In this document: positions 41,864 through 49,503 of the stretch, piece after piece
Numbering within the stretch: position 1 is the first letter of the stretch
Layout: each line of letters opens with the position of its first letter
NCBI RefSeq assembly: GCF_024662235.1
Contig: NZ_CP096276.1
Span: forward strand, 1,488,001-1,552,000
Direction: 5' to 3'
DNA: 64,000 nucleotides
Origin: Pimelobacter simplex
GTDB lineage: Bacteria; Actinomycetota; Actinomycetes; Propionibacteriales; Nocardioidaceae
Made by a program: the position numbers and the translations under genes
The notes under the pieces: generated by a model
The model's input: the letters and a program-made list of their open reading frames with translations, nothing else
The model's database searches: none
What the model was told of the DNA's origin: nothing

Positions 41864-41943
41864 GCGACCTTGTGCGGGAAGAGGATCAAATCAAGCCTCC
41901 GCTGTCCTCTATGAGGGCGTGATCGTTGCCCAGGGCGTCGCAT
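41864..41943 (-). pseudogene. 5' remnant of the LRV repeat gene
   Basis: On the minus strand a short frame starts at TTG 41889, six bases after GGAGG, or at ATG 41943. It reads ILFPHKVARDP into the target duplication. After removal of the IS it continues in frame with PGSRPAALEQLADSSRRE of the downstream part. This is the missing start of the interrupted gene. The stretch 41944-42071 shows nothing else. Confidence 0.75.
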
Positions 41944-42071
41944 GTCAGCCTGCCAGAGTCTGAGTCCGTCCGGTGGACGAACGGAGACGCTTGGGCGGAT
42001 GCTCCCGGCAGTCGCGGCCTTCGTGTGCGGAGGATGGCATTCCCCTCCGACACAAACTCGCTGTCCGGTCG

Positions 42072-43190
42072 TCAGTCAAGCCGGCGGACAGTCATGACCT
42101 CGTCTGAGAACTCGCCGATCGTCCCGTAGCGGACGACGTCACCGGTCCGAGGCGCATGCAGGATCCGGTCGCCGCCAACGTAGATCGCGACGTGATGCGG
42201 GCCGCCCGCGCCCGGGTAGCTGAAGAAGATCAGGTCCCCGGGCTTCTTCTCGCCGAAGGGGATGCCCGTGCCGGCGTGGATCTGGTCGCCGGAGTAGTGA
42301 GGGAGACGGATGCGTCCGCCCGAGGCTTGGTACGCGGCGTACAGGACGAGCCCGGAACAGTCGAAGCCACCGCCGGTCGGCCCCTCGAAGTTGCCGCCGC
42401 CCCACACGTACGGCTTACCGAGCTGGGAAGCAGCGGCCTCGATGAAATCACCCGCGAACCCCGGGGGAAGGTTCATCGGCACCTCGCTCGCCGGCTGAGC
42501 ACATGCGAGATCGCTTGAGAGCGATACGCCGCTCAGCGTCGCAAGGACCTTCTCCGCGATCGGCTGGTTGACGGCGTACCGGTCCGGATATGCCGAGACT
42601 TGCACGGCCTGGGCAGCGGCACCGAGATCCATCGATGCCCATCCGTCGATATCGAGGAGGCCCCGTGGCGAGCCCTGGTTCGGGCCGCTGGGTCTGCCGT
42701 AGAAGGCGCGGGATGACCACACGGGGTCCATCAGGTTCTCGACAGTGCCCCAGCCAGCGGCGGGGCGTTGCTGGAAGAGGCCGACGGAGTCGTGGTCGCT
42801 GCCGTCACCGTCGTTCGGGATGTTGCCGGAGTGGGGGTAGGCGCCGATGTTCGACAGGACCCGCAGCGACGACTCGGTCAGCGCGGTCATGATCGCGATC
42901 ATCTGGCCGCGGGCCGGGACGTTCTCGCTCTGGCCTGTGGCGATGATTGCGGCGGCGCGGGTGAGCTGCTGCTGGTTGAGGGTGATGGTCTCGCCGTTGG
43001 TGTTCGCCGCGCTGAGGCTGTCCGGAACCGGGCCGCTGACGCCGAGGCTCTCGGTCGCCTGACCATCCCACATGCAGCTGCCCGATCCGGTCGCCGCGGG
43101 GCTGATCAGCGTCGCGATGCCCAGGACGGCTGCGCCGGGGGCGAGGAGTACGGCGGCGGCGGCTCCAACCGCGAGCATCCTGATGCCCAC
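42072..43190 (-). CDS. NlpC/P60 (C40) peptidoglycan hydrolase with lysozyme-like domain, T4SS
   Basis: 372 residues from GTG at 43190. An N-terminal membrane anchor (about 8-30) is followed by a lysozyme-like domain (TALTESSLRVL...SVGLFQQRPAAGWGT) and a C-terminal C40 peptidase with Cys in GGFDCSGLV and His in GGPHHVAIYVGG. This two-domain build is standard for hydrolases of Gram-positive T4SS that open the wall for the mating channel. Eight bases separate it from the upstream accessory gene; a GTG choice is supported by the anchor that follows at once. Confidence 0.88.
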   Translation of the reverse strand: MGIRMLAVGAAAAVLLAPGAAVLGIATLISPAATGSGSCMWDGQATESLGVSGPVPDSLSAANTNGETITLNQQQLTRAAAIIATGQSENVPARGQMIAIMTALTESSLRVLSNIGAYPHSGNIPNDGDGSDHDSVGLFQQRPAAGWGTVENLMDPVWSSRAFYGRPSGPNQGSPRGLLDIDGWASMDLGAAAQAVQVSAYPDRYAVNQPIAEKVLATLSGVSLSSDLACAQPASEVPMNLPPGFAGDFIEAAASQLGKPYVWGGGNFEGPTGGGFDCSGLVLYAAYQASGGRIRLPHYSGDQIHAGTGIPFGEKKPGDLIFFSYPGAGGPHHVAIYVGGDRILHAPRTGDVVRYGTIGEFSDEVMTVRRLD

Positions 43191-43197
43191 GGCGTCG

Positions 43198-43863
43198 TCA
43201 CCTGAGTGGGTTGGCGAGCTGCGAGAGCCGCAGCACATGGCAGCGGTCGAACGAGGGCTCGCAGGCGACGAAGACGGTGAACGCGACGGGGTGCGACGAC
43301 TCGGCGCTCTCGCCGTTCCACACGCCGCTTCGGTGCCGCGTGCCGGTGACCGTGACGGCCGTCGTGCCCGGTCGGAGATGGCCGTGGGCTTGCTCGACCG
43401 CGGAGGTCCAGGAATCGGGGACGTACGCGCCGTCGATCTCGATCGTCTGCCGTACCTCCATCGCCCCGAGGTCGAGCCATTGGTCGACGGTCGGCAGGTA
43501 GGTCGCGACGTCGGCGATCAGCCCGGACGTCTCCTCGCCCGAGGGGTCGGCATCGGCAAGGACAGCGGCGGTGTAGTCAGTGGGCAGGAAGCCGAGGCTG
43601 GTGTCCCAGTCGAACAGTGACGACGCGACGGCGCGTGAGTACGCGATCGGATCGTTCGTGTGGGGGAGCGCACGATCTTTGAGGGTGACCACAGGAGTCG
43701 CCTCCTCCGGGATCGCCTCGAACTCTCCGGGCGGTGGAGGCCCCGAGGTGGATTCGGCGGACTGGGGTCCACGCACGAGTCCGTAGATGCCGACGGCGAG
43801 GGTCGCGACGGTGAGGACGCAGCCGAGGATGACGGCGATCTGGCGCCAGGTGAGGTTGCGCAT
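43198..43863 (-). CDS. Membrane-anchored T4SS accessory protein, unknown function
   Basis: 221 residues. One N-terminal membrane helix (about 8-30) anchors an extracytoplasmic domain of about 180 residues with two Cys near the end (ACEPSFDRCHV) that may form a disulfide. In size and place, before the wall hydrolase, it resembles VirB8/TcpC-like bridge proteins of Gram-positive T4SS, but I saw no direct family mark. It is probably transcribed with the hydrolase; 45 bp separate it from the ParB-like gene upstream. Confidence 0.65.
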   Translation of the reverse strand: MRNLTWRQIAVILGCVLTVATLAVGIYGLVRGPQSAESTSGPPPPGEFEAIPEEATPVVTLKDRALPHTNDPIAYSRAVASSLFDWDTSLGFLPTDYTAAVLADADPSGEETSGLIADVATYLPTVDQWLDLGAMEVRQTIEIDGAYVPDSWTSAVEQAHGHLRPGTTAVTVTGTRHRSGVWNGESAESSHPVAFTVFVACEPSFDRCHVLRLSQLANPLR

Positions 43864-43908
43864 CGAGGCTCCGAGGTCGAGGTGGCGGACACCCCAGAGG
43901 TACGCCGA

Positions 43909-44886
43909 TCAGGCCGACGCGGCCGCCGTACGTGCTTGACGGAGCTGGTCACGCAGCTCGATCGTCTCGGCGACGACGCGCTCGAAGCGCGCCCAGTCGT
44001 CGTCCTTGAGAGCACCAGCGAGCTCCGCGACGTCGTAGAGCGCAGTCCACCCCTCGAGCTCGGACCACATCAGTACGAACGACCGCGGGCTGTGGTGCTT
44101 CGGTGCGCGCTTGGCCTTGCTCCGCAGAGCACGGAGGCGCTGGGCGTTCTCTTCCTCCTGGACGCGCTTGAGCGCTTCGGCCGCGAGCCGGGCGAGCTCG
44201 TCCTCGTCGTCCTTGGAGGGGGGAGGCGGGCTGCTGGCTAGCTCGACGGCGGCCTTAACGCGCTTGTAGGCGGGAGCGACCGGTGCGTCGTTGTCGATCT
44301 CGGTCAGCATGTTGGCGGCGAACTCGCGCACCGACGCGCCCAAGTTCTCGTCCTCGGCAACGGACCGGATCCAGTTGATTCGATCGAGCCGCTGGGATGC
44401 GTCGGTCCCGGTGACGATGTGTGCGGCGATCGAATTCGTCTTTCCGTGCGGTGGTAGTGACTCACTACCACCGTTGGCTCCGCCTTCGTTGCCCGTGCTG
44501 CCGAACCGCGTGGCTGCCTGTCGCCGCTCCGAGTCTTCCTTCTCCAGGACCTTGATCTCCTCGTAGAGGCGCGCGGTCTCGACAGGGGAGAGCGGCTTGC
44601 GCTGCTCGTTCTCGTCCTGCTGGGCGAGCAGGTGCGAGAGCTGATCGGAGATGCCGGAGCGGACCCACACATTCAAGGTGCGCCGCCCGAGCCGGCGCAT
44701 CGCCTCCAGGCGGCGCAACCCACAGACGAGCACTCCGTCTGGGGTGACAGTGATCGGCTGGAGCAGTCCAACCTCCTCGATCGAACGCATCAGGGCGCTC
44801 ATGTCGCCGAGGTCGCGGCGGTGACGTACGCCGACGATGATTGAATCGATCCGCCGCTCGAGTTCGATGTGTCCCTTGTCAGACAT
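43909..44886 (-). CDS. ParB-like N-terminal domain protein
   Basis: 325 residues from the ATG at 44886. Residues 15-75 are a ParB/Srx-like domain (IIVGVRHRRDLGDMSALMRSI, then LLQPITVTPDGVLVCGLRRLEAMRRL), including the GLRR part of the CTP-binding GERRxR site. Helical, charged parts without a clear ParB centromere-binding HTH follow. It may serve partition, replication control or as regulator of transfer. The start overlaps the stop of the 282-residue gene by 8 bp; both belong to the Prim-Pol operon. Confidence 0.82.
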   Translation of the reverse strand: MSDKGHIELERRIDSIIVGVRHRRDLGDMSALMRSIEEVGLLQPITVTPDGVLVCGLRRLEAMRRLGRRTLNVWVRSGISDQLSHLLAQQDENEQRKPLSPVETARLYEEIKVLEKEDSERRQAATRFGSTGNEGGANGGSESLPPHGKTNSIAAHIVTGTDASQRLDRINWIRSVAEDENLGASVREFAANMLTEIDNDAPVAPAYKRVKAAVELASSPPPPSKDDEDELARLAAEALKRVQEEENAQRLRALRSKAKRAPKHHSPRSFVLMWSELEGWTALYDVAELAGALKDDDWARFERVVAETIELRDQLRQARTAAASA

Positions 44887-45727
44887 CGATCCTCCTGGCG
44901 ACCTTCGGCGCGGAGTCGCGGATCTCCACGACGAGCCCGTCGTCGGCCAGTAGGTCGACGACCTTCCAGTCGCAGACCAGCATGGCGAGTGCGCCGACGC
45001 CGGCCCGAGTCGCTGCGGCGGCCTTGTCCGGGTTGCCGAGCACGATGCGCAGCACGGTGGCCCAGGAGTCGCGGTCCAGGTCGAGGGCCACGCGGCCGGC
45101 CAAGTCACGCCGAAGGTAGGCGTGGGCGACGTGGCGGTCCCCGGCCTCCATCAGCCTTGTGGCGATGTAGTCCAGGGTGCAGGTCGCGCTGCTGCTCGGC
45201 CAGCCGAGAGCGACGAACATGCTGATCACGAGGTTGAGCGCCTCGAACGCTGTCGTCGGCGTGGCCTCTCCGGGCTTGAACCGCGGCGCCTGCGGCGCCG
45301 GGTCCACCGGCGACGGCCCCTTCCTCTCAGCGAGGATTTCGAGGAACCCCGTCTCGTCTTCGCCGAAGCGGCGCGCGTCGTGGTGACGCGTGACCTCCCG
45401 CCTGCGCGCCTGGGCCGTCGAGCAGAGCAGCCCGGCCGCGCGCTCCTCGGCGATCAGGCTGACCTGGACGGCACGAGTGATGACGGCCCACGGGTCGTCC
45501 GCGCACCTCACGGCGCGCGTGCGCATGGCCTCGAACGCGGCGTACGCCGAATCCTCTGGCTCGCAGTTGTGAGTGCGCGCGAGGGCTCGGTACTTGCGGA
45601 TCGTGAACTCCATGAGCCGCTCCGCCTCGGGGTCCTGCCGCCAGGCCCAGTAGCCGACGCTCTCCCGGTCGTGCAGGCGCTGCAGGAGTGCGCGGAGTCC
45701 TTCAGGGGTGGCGAACGAGGCGTTCAC
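44879..45727 (-). CDS. Conserved ICE protein of unknown function (replication operon)
   Basis: 282 residues, soluble. The N-terminal half is helical and contains a region resembling part of a sigma-like or HTH fold (YRALARTHNCEPEDSAYAAFEAMRTRAVR, AVQVSLIAEERAA); the C-terminal half has DLDRDSWATVLRIVLG and ends in a basic helix. No catalytic motif was recognised. It overlaps the ParB-like gene (8 bp) and is coupled to the 114-residue gene by ATGA (45724-45727). Such proteins are regular members of actinobacterial ICE replication operons. Confidence 0.68.
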   Translation of the reverse strand: MNASFATPEGLRALLQRLHDRESVGYWAWRQDPEAERLMEFTIRKYRALARTHNCEPEDSAYAAFEAMRTRAVRCADDPWAVITRAVQVSLIAEERAAGLLCSTAQARRREVTRHHDARRFGEDETGFLEILAERKGPSPVDPAPQAPRFKPGEATPTTAFEALNLVISMFVALGWPSSSATCTLDYIATRLMEAGDRHVAHAYLRRDLAGRVALDLDRDSWATVLRIVLGNPDKAAAATRAGVGALAMLVCDWKVVDLLADDGLVVEIRDSAPKVARRIDV

Positions 45728-46068
45728 AGTCCCAGTCCTTCCTGGCTCACGGTGGGCGCCGCTGATCGGTCGGGTCCGGGGTGGCGGAGCGTCCTGGTCG
45801 TCGTGGCCGGCGTACGGCGCGCTCGTCGTACGAGCTCCGACTGGAGATCGATCCCGCGGCCGACCATCGGGCCGAGGTAGGAGCCGAGCTCGGTGGGGCG
45901 TATCCAGGCGATCCGCTTCTGCGCCTGCTCGCGTGCCGGCCCTTCAGGCCCGAGTGACGGATCACGGTGCCGTGCAAGCTCGCTGGCGGTGGGCTCGACG
46001 CCCTCGGCAGGGCTCGGGCGCTCCGGCGGTCGGTAGCTGTGGCGGCGGTACTCGGCGTGCGTGTTCAC
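45724..46068 (-). CDS. Small basic protein, unknown function (replication operon)
   Basis: 114 residues, rich in Arg and Pro, without signal or membrane segment. It looks mostly disordered, with one helical part about 30-60 (ELARHRDPSLGPEGPAREQAQKRIAW). It is coupled by four-base ATGA overlaps to both Prim-Pol (46065-46068) and the 282-residue gene, so it is a real translated unit. Function not recognised. Confidence 0.62.
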   Translation of the reverse strand: MNTHAEYRRHSYRPPERPSPAEGVEPTASELARHRDPSLGPEGPAREQAQKRIAWIRPTELGSYLGPMVGRGIDLQSELVRRARRTPATTTRTLRHPGPDRSAAPTVSQEGLGL

Positions 46069-46973
46069 AGGTGGATCCCTTCACTCGCTGGGGTAGGGCC
46101 TGGGCGGCTCCCCGTGCCGAGCCGGGTGGCGATGCGGAACGCGGAGTCGACCGTGGTCTCGATCTCGCGGTCGGGAAGCCCTGCGTACTGTGCTGCCGGC
46201 CCGAGCCAGCCCATGACTTCCGCGTGGCTCAGTCCGTTCTCGACCATCCGGCACGACGCCCAGAAGAGGGCACGGTTGCGACCACCTTCCGGGGTATGCG
46301 CGACAGTTCGCGCGAGAGCGTCTGGGCGGCATCCCTTGGTGGGCATGCCGGGCGGCGGGGGCATGCGCGCCGGTCGGGGTGGCTCCAGGAACCGGCGGAG
46401 TGCGACCGCATCGACGGGCTTCGGAGGGTGCGCGGCGACCGCGATGACGTCGTAAGACCTCTGGGCGCCGTCGACCGTGACGCGCGACGGGGGAGCGATG
46501 ACGTAGCCGCCGTCGCCGCGGAAGTCGACGTGGGCCGCCGGGACCTGCCAGCTGCGCTGCTCCTGTCCGCGGACGTTCGGGTAGTAGGCGTGGAGACCGC
46601 CCGAGGGCGTGCGCACCAGCCACGCCCAGTCGTTTCCGAACCCCTGGCTCCGCGATCGTTCGAAGGCGTCGAATCCGCTCGCGCCGGGATGGACGTCGAC
46701 ATCGACGACGAGGACGCCGGTCGGTGCGCCCGTGGGCAGTCCGATGTTCGCGTCAGGGGTGCGCTGCCACCAGCCGTGGACGACGCGGGCGACGGAGGTC
46801 GCGTCGTGGAAGCCGTTGGGCGTGAGCGGCTGCTTGCCGCCCGGGACGCACGGGAAGACCGGGATGCCGAGGTTGGCATAGCGCAACGCGGCGGCCGCGA
46901 GCTTAGCTTCGCCAGCGACTCGCTGCATCGTCGACACCGACCACGTCGGGACCGGGTTGTTGGGGTCGAACAT
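46065..46973 (-). CDS. Bifunctional DNA primase/polymerase (Prim-Pol domain)
   Basis: 302 residues. The domain shows YANLGIPVFPCVPGGKQPLT at the start, the catalytic DVDVHPG, WLVRTPSGGLHAYY and GGYVIAPPS, the full pattern of Prim-Pol proteins of the archaeo-eukaryotic primase superfamily found on plasmids and ICEs. The ATG at 46973 is first in the operon. It should prime replication of the element after excision or of the transferred strand. Just upstream lie two dyads (46996-47016 and 47035-47070) that may be operator or origin. Confidence 0.92.
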   Translation of the reverse strand: MFDPNNPVPTWSVSTMQRVAGEAKLAAAALRYANLGIPVFPCVPGGKQPLTPNGFHDATSVARVVHGWWQRTPDANIGLPTGAPTGVLVVDVDVHPGASGFDAFERSRSQGFGNDWAWLVRTPSGGLHAYYPNVRGQEQRSWQVPAAHVDFRGDGGYVIAPPSRVTVDGAQRSYDVIAVAAHPPKPVDAVALRRFLEPPRPARMPPPPGMPTKGCRPDALARTVAHTPEGGRNRALFWASCRMVENGLSHAEVMGWLGPAAQYAGLPDREIETTVDSAFRIATRLGTGSRPGPTPASEGIHL

Positions 46974-46995
46974 GCCCCCGACGATGCGACGGCAG

Positions 46996-47016
46996 GTTCC
47001 CCGGAATCAGGGGAAC
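46996..47016. promoter_or_regulatory. 7-bp inverted repeat upstream of Prim-Pol
   Basis: GTTCCCC (46996-47002) and GGGGAAC (47010-47016) pair exactly around 7 bases. It lies 23 bp upstream of the Prim-Pol start and is probably an operator overlapping the promoter. Confidence 0.6.
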
Positions 47017-47034
47017 TTGCCCGGCTCGGGCAGG

Positions 47035-47070
47035 GGGATACCTGAGTTTCCGCAGGTCAGCAGGTATCCC
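47035..47070. promoter_or_regulatory. Perfect 10-bp inverted repeat upstream of Prim-Pol
   Basis: GGGATACCTG (47035-47044) and CAGGTATCCC (47061-47070) are exact inverse copies with a 16-base spacer. Two dyads in about 75 bp before a replication operon suggest an operator pair or part of a replication origin. The rest of the 222-bp gap shows nothing further. Confidence 0.65.
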
Positions 47071-47195
47071 TAAGTCGTGTTGATCGACCTGTTGATCGGT
47101 CCCGCAATCGCCGCTTGCTGGGTCCGACTCCCTTTGGCTCGCGGCCTAACGCTGCCGCCTGATGCGGCCCCTTGCGACGAGTTGACGCAGTCCGG

Positions 47196-48347
47196 CTACA
47201 TGCGACCGAGGACTTCCTGCTGCTTCGCGGTGTACTGCTCGGAGGTGATGAGGCCCTGGTCGAGCATCTCTTTGAGCTGACTCAGGACGGCGACGGGGTC
47301 GCTTGTCGCCGGCGCGGCAGGTGCTGAGGGAGACGTTGGTTGCGTCAGGCCGGATGCGGTCCCGCTGATCGCTCCCAGCCCCATGGCCAGGCCCATCATC
47401 CCTGCGCCACCCTCGCCGCTCTCGGCCATGGCCATCGCGGAGTCGGCGATCGTCGTCTGGGTATAGGCATTGCCGACGCCGCCGCCCAGCATGAGGCCCT
47501 TGTTGTACTTGTCCATGAGTTCGCGCGACGCCTGGTCGTACTCCACCGTGCTGATAGCCGCGGCGACGACCTCGAGGCCGAACCTCTCGAGCCAAGAACC
47601 CTCGGGTCCCCCTTCGTTCGTGAGGGCTGCGGCCAACTCCGGGCCGTGCGAGGCGAGGGATGCGATGTCCGTCGTACGCGACAGCGACTGGAGGGCGGCC
47701 TGGAACGCCGTGAGGAACTCTTGGCGCAGTTGGCTCACGCTGGTCTCGTCTGCGAGCGAGTAGTACTGCACATTCGCTGGGAGGAAGGCGCGGAAGAACC
47801 GAATCGGGTCCACCACCCGCACCGAGTACTGGCCTCGGGCCTTGAGACGGAGCACCGGCGCTTGGCCTGACCCCTCCGGAACGAGTGAGAAGTCTTTGTA
47901 GGGCAGAGGACCGGGAGTGCCGAACCGCAGGTTTCGGATCTCGCGGAGATTGACGTAGTAGATGAGCTGCTGCTGCGCTGGCTGTCCACCGAACTTGAAC
48001 CGCTGCCAGGACTGTCGAATGAGGGTCTCTCGGAGGCCGCTGCCGTTGAAGATCGAAGGCTGGCCGTCATTGCGGAACACGAAGTAACCCGGTTCGGTGG
48101 AAACGCTCGCAATCCCGCCGCCGTCTGTGATGATCACCGCAGTGTTCTCGGGAACGACGACCCGAGACCCATCAGTGATCACGTTGGACGATGAAGATCG
48201 ATTGGAGCCGCGGCCGCGGTTGCTCTCCTGAAAAATGCCCGGAGCGATGATGGTCTGCTCATCGAAGGCCGGAGCGACGTAGTAGTTCTTCCACTGGTCG
48301 GCGAGAGTCCCGCCGACCGCACCGACTGCTGCGCTGATCAGTCCCAC
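47196..48347 (-). CDS. SPFH/Band 7-like protein with SHOCT C-terminus
   Basis: 383 residues. The first 260 residues match the YdjI-type SPFH family (VGGTLADQWKNYYVAPAFDEQ, then a beta-rich domain and SLSRTTDIASLASHGPELAAAL). A low-complexity Gly/Ala/Ser/Pro linker and a 30-residue SHOCT module (LSQLKEMLDQGLITSEQYTAK) follow. Proteins of this type oligomerise at membranes. Its neighbour upstream is a membrane protein with HTH and zinc ribbon, a pair seen in other bacteria. The role on this element is unknown; membrane protection during mating or phage stress is possible. Confidence 0.85.
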   Translation of the reverse strand: MGLISAAVGAVGGTLADQWKNYYVAPAFDEQTIIAPGIFQESNRGRGSNRSSSSNVITDGSRVVVPENTAVIITDGGGIASVSTEPGYFVFRNDGQPSIFNGSGLRETLIRQSWQRFKFGGQPAQQQLIYYVNLREIRNLRFGTPGPLPYKDFSLVPEGSGQAPVLRLKARGQYSVRVVDPIRFFRAFLPANVQYYSLADETSVSQLRQEFLTAFQAALQSLSRTTDIASLASHGPELAAALTNEGGPEGSWLERFGLEVVAAAISTVEYDQASRELMDKYNKGLMLGGGVGNAYTQTTIADSAMAMAESGEGGAGMMGLAMGLGAISGTASGLTQPTSPSAPAAPATSDPVAVLSQLKEMLDQGLITSEQYTAKQQEVLGRM

Positions 48348-48445
48348 AGCGTCCCCGCCTTCCTCAGTTGACCGAGCAAGTGCTGCGACCCGTGTCGGCC
48401 GAACCCCTAGCTCTCGTCCGCAGCGTAGGCGAGAAGCCCGACGGA

Positions 48446-49186
48446 TTACTGCGCATTCAGCACCAAAGGCTCACCGCAGGCGACGCAAGGCCGCGTGATG
48501 CCGACGATCACTTCGTTGTGCGCATGACAGGCGCGACATGCGACGACGGTCTTGTGCGATGTCTTCGGCACGTACCTCTTGCTCACGACTTCCTCGGCTT
48601 GGAAGTCGATGTGGATGTCTTCAACGACACCGATGTCGATCATGCGCTGGAGGTCGCGGTAGACGGTCGCCTGGCTGGCGCCAGTGATGGCCGCGATCTG
48701 GTGAATCTTCATGCGCTCGACGCCGGTCAGGATCGCGAGGTACTTCCGCTGGGCGGCGCGCCGACGAGCCTGCTTGATCCGCACATAGACGCAGAGCGCC
48801 GCAAGGGCCAGCAGAGCAAGCCCGACGAGCAGGAACACAAGGCGCGTACCGAACGGAATCTCGGTGGTGGTTGTGGTCTCGTCCTTCCACCACAAGTGAC
48901 CGGACGACTCGGTCTCCGTCCGTTCCGACCGAAAGAACAGCCCAAAGAAGACCGCGCCAACGACCCCGAAGATGAGCGCCAGGAGCACCAGCCAATGGCG
49001 CTTGACGGAGCCCGCCATCTGCGCGCGCTGACGCTCTGCACGCTCGGACTCCGCAGCCAAGTACTCGAACACGTTCACGCCCGAATCGTAGTCGCCGTCC
49101 TTCGGGCCATGGCTCGAATCGTCGAGCTCGTCCTCGCGCGTCCGCCCCCGCGGAGCGAGGCGGCCCGGACACCACGAGTCGAACAT
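48446..49186 (-). CDS. Membrane protein with HTH and zinc-ribbon tail (SPFH partner)
   Basis: 246 residues as listed. Two membrane segments (about 64-86 and 115-137) are followed by a winged HTH (ERMKIHQIAAITGASQATVYRDLQRMI) and a C-terminal zinc ribbon (CRACHAHN...CVACGEP). A GTG at 49078 (residue 37) is an alternative start and would give the common length. A DNA- or protein-binding domain anchored to the membrane is unusual, but this build recurs beside SPFH genes. It lies 98 bp upstream of the SPFH gene on the same strand. Confidence 0.75.
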   Translation of the reverse strand: MFDSWCPGRLAPRGRTREDELDDSSHGPKDGDYDSGVNVFEYLAAESERAERQRAQMAGSVKRHWLVLLALIFGVVGAVFFGLFFRSERTETESSGHLWWKDETTTTTEIPFGTRLVFLLVGLALLALAALCVYVRIKQARRRAAQRKYLAILTGVERMKIHQIAAITGASQATVYRDLQRMIDIGVVEDIHIDFQAEEVVSKRYVPKTSHKTVVACRACHAHNEVIVGITRPCVACGEPLVLNAQ

Positions 49187-49215
49187 ATGTGCGATAGACG
49201 GTCAATAATGGAACA

Positions 49216-49485
49216 GTGTCCGCCAACCCGCCGAAGCATGATGCCTGGCCGCAGCCCAGGCATTGGCGGCATTGCTGGGTTCGCTTCGATCGAAGGAACT
49301 ACCCGCCGCCAGCCCCAGGCTTGATCCTCGACTGGCGCTTGGAGCGTGGGCGCTGGTTCGCCTGGGTGATCTGGATCGACAACGGGAGTTTGCGGGAGGG
49401 CGTGCGGCAGGTGTGGCTGCCGCAGTCCGTGCTGCGGCCAGCGAGGAGCGACATCAACATCTGGAACGACGGCCCCTGGCGCTAG
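49216..49485 (+). CDS. Small conserved ICE protein, unknown function
   Basis: 89 residues from GTG at 49216, Trp-rich (at least eight Trp) with an SH3-like look: GLILDWRLERGRWFAWVIWID, then WLPQSVLRPA. The whole frame is of this beta-rich type with no signal, and similar Trp-rich small proteins occur in many actinobacterial ICEs. It stands alone on the plus strand between minus-strand genes. I do not know its function. Confidence 0.6.
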   Translation: MSANPPKHDAWPQPRHWRHCWVRFDRRNYPPPAPGLILDWRLERGRWFAWVIWIDNGSLREGVRQVWLPQSVLRPARSDINIWNDGPWR

Positions 49486-49503
49486 GCCGTGTCGAAGCCA
49501 CGG

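Noticed and set aside
37662-41943. CRISPR array or other DNA-level repeat in the LRV gene
   Set aside because: The regularity is at protein level (24-28 residues) with diverged codons; no identical spacers or direct repeats.
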